20,520 nt of DNA from Silene noctiflora (taxonomy: Eukaryota > Streptophyta > Magnoliopsida > Caryophyllales > Caryophyllaceae), in NCBI GenBank assembly GCA_009801015.1, contig VHZZ01022052.1, positions 3,875-24,394 of the forward strand, written 5' to 3'. Below the pieces are notes generated by a model. The model worked only from the letters and a program-made list of their open reading frames with translations. It was not told the origin of the DNA and did no database searches. This document shows positions 16,445 to 20,520 of the stretch, piece after piece; the first letter of the stretch is position 1, and the number at the start of each line of letters is the position of its first letter. The position numbers were made by a program, and so were the translations under genes.

Positions 16445-17983
16445 TGTTTCAGTTTTAATGATGACAAGTTCGTAATTATGTTGAATACGCATCTTGCCCT
16501 TAATCATTTGCTTAGTCCTTATAGATTGGATTATTGACGATTAAGCCTTTAAGAATTGTGATTAACATCAAAGATAAGCAAGTCCTCATGATCAAGCGTC
16601 TAATCAAGATCAAAGCTATTCAAGTTGCAATGATAATCAAGGATTGATAAAGATAAAGATCAATGAGAAGCTTATATGAAAAGATGAAGTCTATTCTGAA
16701 GATCTCAAGGAAGATTAGATAGAATAGGGTGTCGTCTCGCAATGGAACTTAAAGTATTAATCTTTAGTAAGTAAGGTTATAGCTTCACAGCTATAACATT
16801 GCTTATAGAAAGATTTAAAGTTATAGCTGCCATACTATAACCTTGAGCTGCAAATATAAAATTTCACACGACTAAAATATTTTCTTATTTAAATTAATTT
16901 GGAAAATATCTTTTATGGCACTTTAATTTGTTTACAGAAAAGACAGACATGAATCTTTATTTGATCTGAGATATTAATTACTCAAGAAAATTAGTAAAAC
17001 TAATAAAACAACTTATGAGTTGTTTTCTTATTACTAATTAGGGTTTTTAAGCTTTCATATTCAAAACCCTAGTGTTCTAACCTAATACTAATGCAAGAGG
17101 TTGTACGTGAGAAAATAACGGGCCTATGAGCCGCCACTTTCGTATATTTCCCTACATATAAGATATTGAGATTATCTTTTAGAATAATTCTATAATATCC
17201 ATATCTTTGCATTATATGGGTAAAATCTTATGATAAGATATTTAATATATTAATTATACTAAGTCTTATCATATCTAGGGTTTTAAGGAAGGATATCAAG
17301 AGAATATTTGGTAAATATATTTTATATCTTTATAATTATTCTATATCTTTTAATAGAGATTATCTAAAAATTAATAGTGGAAAGAATATCTTATTTGATA
17401 CTATTATTATTTTCGACATTTACGGTTTCTTTGGAAACATAGATCATGTCAATCACTATAAATAAGAGGCTTGCCGTATTTGTAAAAAAAGACTTTTTTC
17501 GAGCAAAATACTTTCAAGTGAAAAACGTTTTTTAACGAAAATCTTTTAAGTTTCATTAAAAGATAATAGCGTTTAATATTTGTTTCTTACTCGTTCATCT
17601 GTGAACAATAGAAGAACAAACAAGCACTTTCTTATTTACGTAAGATAGTCGAGTATTTAACGATACTCATCGTGAGTTACAACTATAGCTAGTTGTACGA
17701 GTGGATTGATCATTTTGTAATCGGTAGAAAGGTACTAAAGTTATTAATCGAGAATAGTGGGCGTAGGTTTCGACTTGTGAAACTGAACCACTTCAAAAAT
17801 CCTTGTGTCCTCGCCTCTTTCATTTACTGTTTCGTTTTCTTATTGCATAATTACTTAGGTTTAATCAATAAACCTTAAGTAAACGATTCATCACGCTTAA
17901 CACGAAAACTTGGTTGTCAAAACGAAAAATTTGTATACTCAATTCACCCCCCTGTTGAGTATCTTGGATCAATAGACTCTTCA
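16445..17983 (+). repeat. 5' LTR of SIRE-type copia element
   Basis: The start is placed at TGTTTCAGTTTTAATGATGA, which resembles the usual start of this LTR group, and the end at CTCTTCA, two bases before the primer-binding site. The start is the less certain end. It holds a TATA box at 17457-17464. Downstream are several hairpin-capable inverted repeats: 17651-17668, 17678-17697 and a long one at 17851-17882. In U3 lie GTTATAG inverted repeats at 16776-16797 and 16820-16841. The open stretch 17693-17878 overlaps these hairpins and is not taken as a gene. Confidence 0.75.
17457..17464 (+). promoter_or_regulatory. TATA box of copia LTR
   Basis: CACTATAAATAAGAGGC gives a good plant TATA (TATAAATA) about 525 bases ahead of the LTR end, so R and U5 would begin near 17490. 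Confidence 0.65.
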
Positions 17984-17985
17984 AT

Positions 17986-17998
17986 TGGTATCAGAGCC
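17986..17998 (+). other. Primer-binding site, initiator tRNA-Met type (copia)
   Basis: TGGTATCAGAGCC matches the complement of the plant initiator tRNA-Met 3' end for 13 bases, two bases after the LTR end. It sets the element's direction as plus. Confidence 0.92.
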
Positions 17999-18069
17999 TC
18001 ATGCTCTTGATTGCCTTACCGCATAGAGACTGATCCGTCTATTGCTTTATTTTTCGTTAGTTGCGTGCA

Positions 18070-20503
18070 ATGGATTCCAAATATCTCAAATGTCCCGTTT
18101 TCAATGGAAAAAATTATAGTCTTTGGAAAAACATGATGACACACTACATCAAAGAAAATGATTGGGAGTGCAGGAGGATTAGACGGACCGAAGAAAATTT
18201 TGGTTGCGTCAGCTGAAGGCAGTACCTATGAAAAGAAAGAAGAGGACTATATTGAGGCTGATTACAAAATTGCTGAGAAAAATTCTAAAGCTATGGGCCT
18301 GTTGCAAAACGGCATGACTACCACATAATTTGATAGATTCTCATCTTGTAATTCAGCCAAGGAAATATGGGATGGTCTCGAACTAGCCTACGAGGGTACA
18401 TCGATCGTTAAGAAACGCCGTATAGATTTGCTGATTCAACGCCATGAACTTTTCAGTATGTAAAGAAAGAAATCAATTGATAGCATGCCTGCACGATTTT
18501 CCAGCATTATTAATGAACTACGTAACCTCAGTAGGAAATTCGACGTAGAGGACATAGTAAGGAAAATTCTTAGGAGTCTTACAAAAGAATGGCAAGCTAA
18601 GGTCACTGCGATCGAGGAAGCTAGAGACCTTACTCAACTCACCTATCAAGAGCTCATTGGTTCACTCATGGCTCATGAGATCATGTTTAATAAAGATGAC
18701 GATGAACCAGCTAAAGGTAACAGTATGGCTCTACAAGCTTCAGCCAGTGACAATGAAACTGACATAGAGGATGAGACTGTTTTGTTTGGCAGAAAGTTCA
18801 AAAAGGTTGTGTTTAGAGGAAAATACTCAAAATCTAACAATAAAACTTTCAGCAAAAAGTGCAATGAATCAAAATCCTCATTCGCTAATAGAGGATGTTT
18901 TAAGTGTGGAGAGACTGATCATATGATCAAGGATTGTCCTACCTGGAAAAAGATTAAGGACAAATCCAAATGAGAGAAAACTAAGAATGAGTTCAAACAA
19001 GTCATGATGGCATCTTGCTGGGGAGATCTATATACGGAGGATGAAGAAGACTCTGAAGATGAGGAAGTTGCAAATCTGTGTTTAAGCAACATTAGTCTCA
19101 ATCTAATCTCAGACAGTGATGATGAGAGCAAAATTTCAAGATCAGAGTTCTGTCTATTGGGCGAATCAGATTTAGACGAAGAAGATGTTGAGGTTAGTTT
19201 TCTCGAACTTAAGAAACTAGTTAAGAAATTGTCTAAAAGTGCGTTAATAGACTACTTTGAACAAACCCTTGACAAGTGTCACGAACAGGACCTTGAATTG
19301 AAGGATTTGAAAGAACAGATTCTTGATATTGCTGAAGAGAATCAACTTCTTAAGGCCAAAGCAAAAAAAAAACTGAAATCTAGAGTTACAGCTGAAATAG
19401 CTACAACTTTAGAATCTGCTGAGAAAATAGCTCTTAAGTCTAAAGTTATAACCAATGAAGCTATAACCTCAGAGTTGAAACTCAACATTAAAAACCTTCA
19501 AGCCAAAGTTATAGCTGATGAAGCTATAACACTAGAATTGAAGAAGGCAAATGATCTTCTAAGATATAAGATTTCAACTAAAGATGTTATTATCTCAGAC
19601 CAAAAGAAAGAAATTGATTCTCTAGGCAAGCAAATAAAAGAATGTGAAACTCTCCTGTTCAATACCAAAAGACAACATAAGGAAGTTGTGCATATTCTAA
19701 ATAAACGCTTCCTAGACTTTCGTGATAACTTTAATAAAACCAACAAGGTTAATCACTCATCCTGTCTAGAGGAAATTGAATCACTAAAGAAAGTTCTATT
19801 GCATGCTAGAAAGGTACACGATAAGTGGGAAGGTAGCACAAACGTTCTAAACTTTCTAACCGAGCAATCGGATAACAATATGAAAATGGGTTTAGGACAT
19901 GAGTGTTATGGACGTAGAGACCACTCTAAGTGAAAATCCACTCCTTCTGAACGAGACTTCAGAAAAAGAAAGTACGTCGATTTACCTGAGTATAAGATTT
20001 GCAACTACTGTGGTCATACGGTTCATCTTAGAGAGTATTGTGTCAAATATGCTAAAGATTTTGTTAAAAGGATTAAATTTGTGAAACCCTTAAACATACC
20101 CATAGAAGATGACTTTCCTTCCGTCAGAGAATCAGATCGTGTAGAAGAGAGGAACAATGACTTTCGTTGGTTCTATGATATGGAGTTTGATTATGCTAAG
20201 AAAGCTAATCAACCCCGTAAGCAATCCCAATCCAAAGAATCACAATACAAAAGACCTCAACCACAAAAGCCTAAAGAGGCCTATAATACTAAGGCTTCTT
20301 CGACAAAATCTGAGAAACAACATTATGAAAGACCCAAAGCATATCCTAGGACAGTTCCTAGACAAACGTTTTCATTTCCTAAACGAAAAATCATTATACA
20401 AGTTTTTGTTGGAGTATTGTCCTCCTCAATAGTGCGTCTACATAATAAATCTCAAAAAGGAATATTCGAGATATATGTTGTAATATACTCGTCAACTGAT
20501 TAA
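18070..20503 (+). pseudogene. Gag of SIRE-type copia element, with frameshift and stops
   Basis: The start is ATG 18070 (MDSKYLKCPVFNGKNYSLWK), typical of copia gag. A one-base shift at about 18160-18185 changes frame; after it one frame runs to 20503 with stops TAA 18326-18328, TAA 18461-18463, TGA 18971-18973 and TGA 19931-19933. Order: UBN2-like capsid part (RFSSIINELRNLSRKFDVED, TYQELIGSLMAHE), knuckle CFKCGETDHMIKDC (about 18895-18940), an acidic Asp/Glu-rich segment (about 19030-19190), a long coiled coil of four about 21-residue repeats (about 19380-19630), a second knuckle CNYCGHTVHLREYC (about 20000-20041) and a basic Lys/Gln/Pro-rich tail. A +1 open reading at 20157-20432 overlaps the tail, so a further frameshift near its end is possible. 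Confidence 0.85.
19382..19633 (+). repeat. About 63-bp repeats in the gag coiled coil
   Basis: Four units of about 20-21 codons follow each other; the clearest are SKVITNEAITSELKLNIKNL and AKVIADEAITLELKKANDLL, with weaker units on each side. Three carry an inverted repeat at unit starts: 19385-19407, 19445-19467 and 19508-19530. The third is perfect (GTTATAGCT, 5-base loop, AGCTATAAC). A unit of three heptads keeps the coiled coil in register when copies are gained or lost. Confidence 0.7.
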
Positions 20504-20520
20504 CGTAAATCGGTAACGCT

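Larger units (their letters stand above)
16445..20520 (+). mobile_element. Ty1/copia element, SIRE/Maximus type, 5' part only
   Basis: The order is LTR (16445-17983), tRNA-Met primer-binding site (17986-17998) and gag (18070 to about 20503); the window ends before protease. The 1.5-kb LTR, the LTR end with the run ATTCACCCCCCTG ahead of the primer-binding site, and the very long gag with two CCHC knuckles separated by a coiled coil fit the SIRE/Maximus lineage. A frameshift and four in-frame stops in gag show this copy to be dead. It is the only coding plus-strand element in the window. Confidence 0.85.

Noticed and set aside
17693..17878. Plus-strand 61-codon open stretch in the copia LTR
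   Set aside because: Overlaps the primer-proximal LTR sequence and hairpins typical of this LTR group; no domain.
1..20520. An undescribed defence, metabolic or signalling system
   Set aside because: All recognisable coding sequence belongs to gag and pol of LTR retrotransposons; no other conserved protein domain was found on either strand.

Overview
This window is plant nuclear DNA made almost entirely of nested LTR retrotransposons. It contains no intact cellular gene, no bacterial-type operon, no tRNA gene and no CRISPR array. The evidence is Ty3/gypsy and Ty1/copia gag-pol remnants of plant type, primer-binding sites matching plant initiator tRNA-Met, a Cassandra-type TRIM, and AT-rich spacers with plant-like TATA boxes. 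A eudicot is likely. The abundance of ACTCGATCGAGT-type motifs and of TGTAACACC/TGTAATACC LTR ends makes me lean to Caryophyllales, but this is a weak inference.

Layout, left to right. (1) Positions 1-61 are the tip of an LTR belonging to an element that lies off the left edge. (2) Positions 62-938 and 9318 to about 12780 are two parts of one old, minus-strand Ty3/gypsy element (the 'host element'): LTR, primer-binding site, gag, protease, RT and RNase H. It carries many stops and frameshifts and has lost protease, zinc-knuckle and RT key residues. (3) A second minus-strand Ty3/gypsy element (939-9317), a chromovirus with integrase and chromodomain, is inserted in the RT gene of the host element. 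It is flanked by a 5-bp target duplication with one mismatch (AAAGC/AAAGT). Its two LTRs (1092-2450 and 7969-9317) differ by roughly 7 % by eye. Its left end carries an unusual extra piece: a partial third LTR and a second primer-binding site. (4) About 12782-13227 is low-complexity, tandemly duplicated DNA. (5) 13228-16444 is non-coding. It starts with an LTR-like end and holds a promoter-like block with a TA/GA microsatellite, then GT-rich DNA made of about 178-bp diverged repeats. These repeats are split by a complete 851-bp Cassandra TRIM (14716-15566) whose LTRs carry 5S-rRNA-derived Pol III promoter sequence. (6) From 16445 to the right edge is the 5' part of a plus-strand Ty1/copia element of SIRE/Maximus type: a 1.5-kb LTR, a tRNA-Met primer-binding site and a long gag with two CCHC knuckles and a repeat-bearing coiled coil. 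It is interrupted by a frameshift and several stops, and its pol lies beyond the window.

Nothing here looks able to move by itself. The most interesting signals are the three-LTR scar, the palindrome array shared by leader and LTRs of the chromovirus, the Cassandra element inside a tandem repeat, and an inverted repeat shared by the LTR and the gag coiled coil of the copia element. Each could be followed up by comparing family members. I found no evidence of an undescribed defence or metabolic system.
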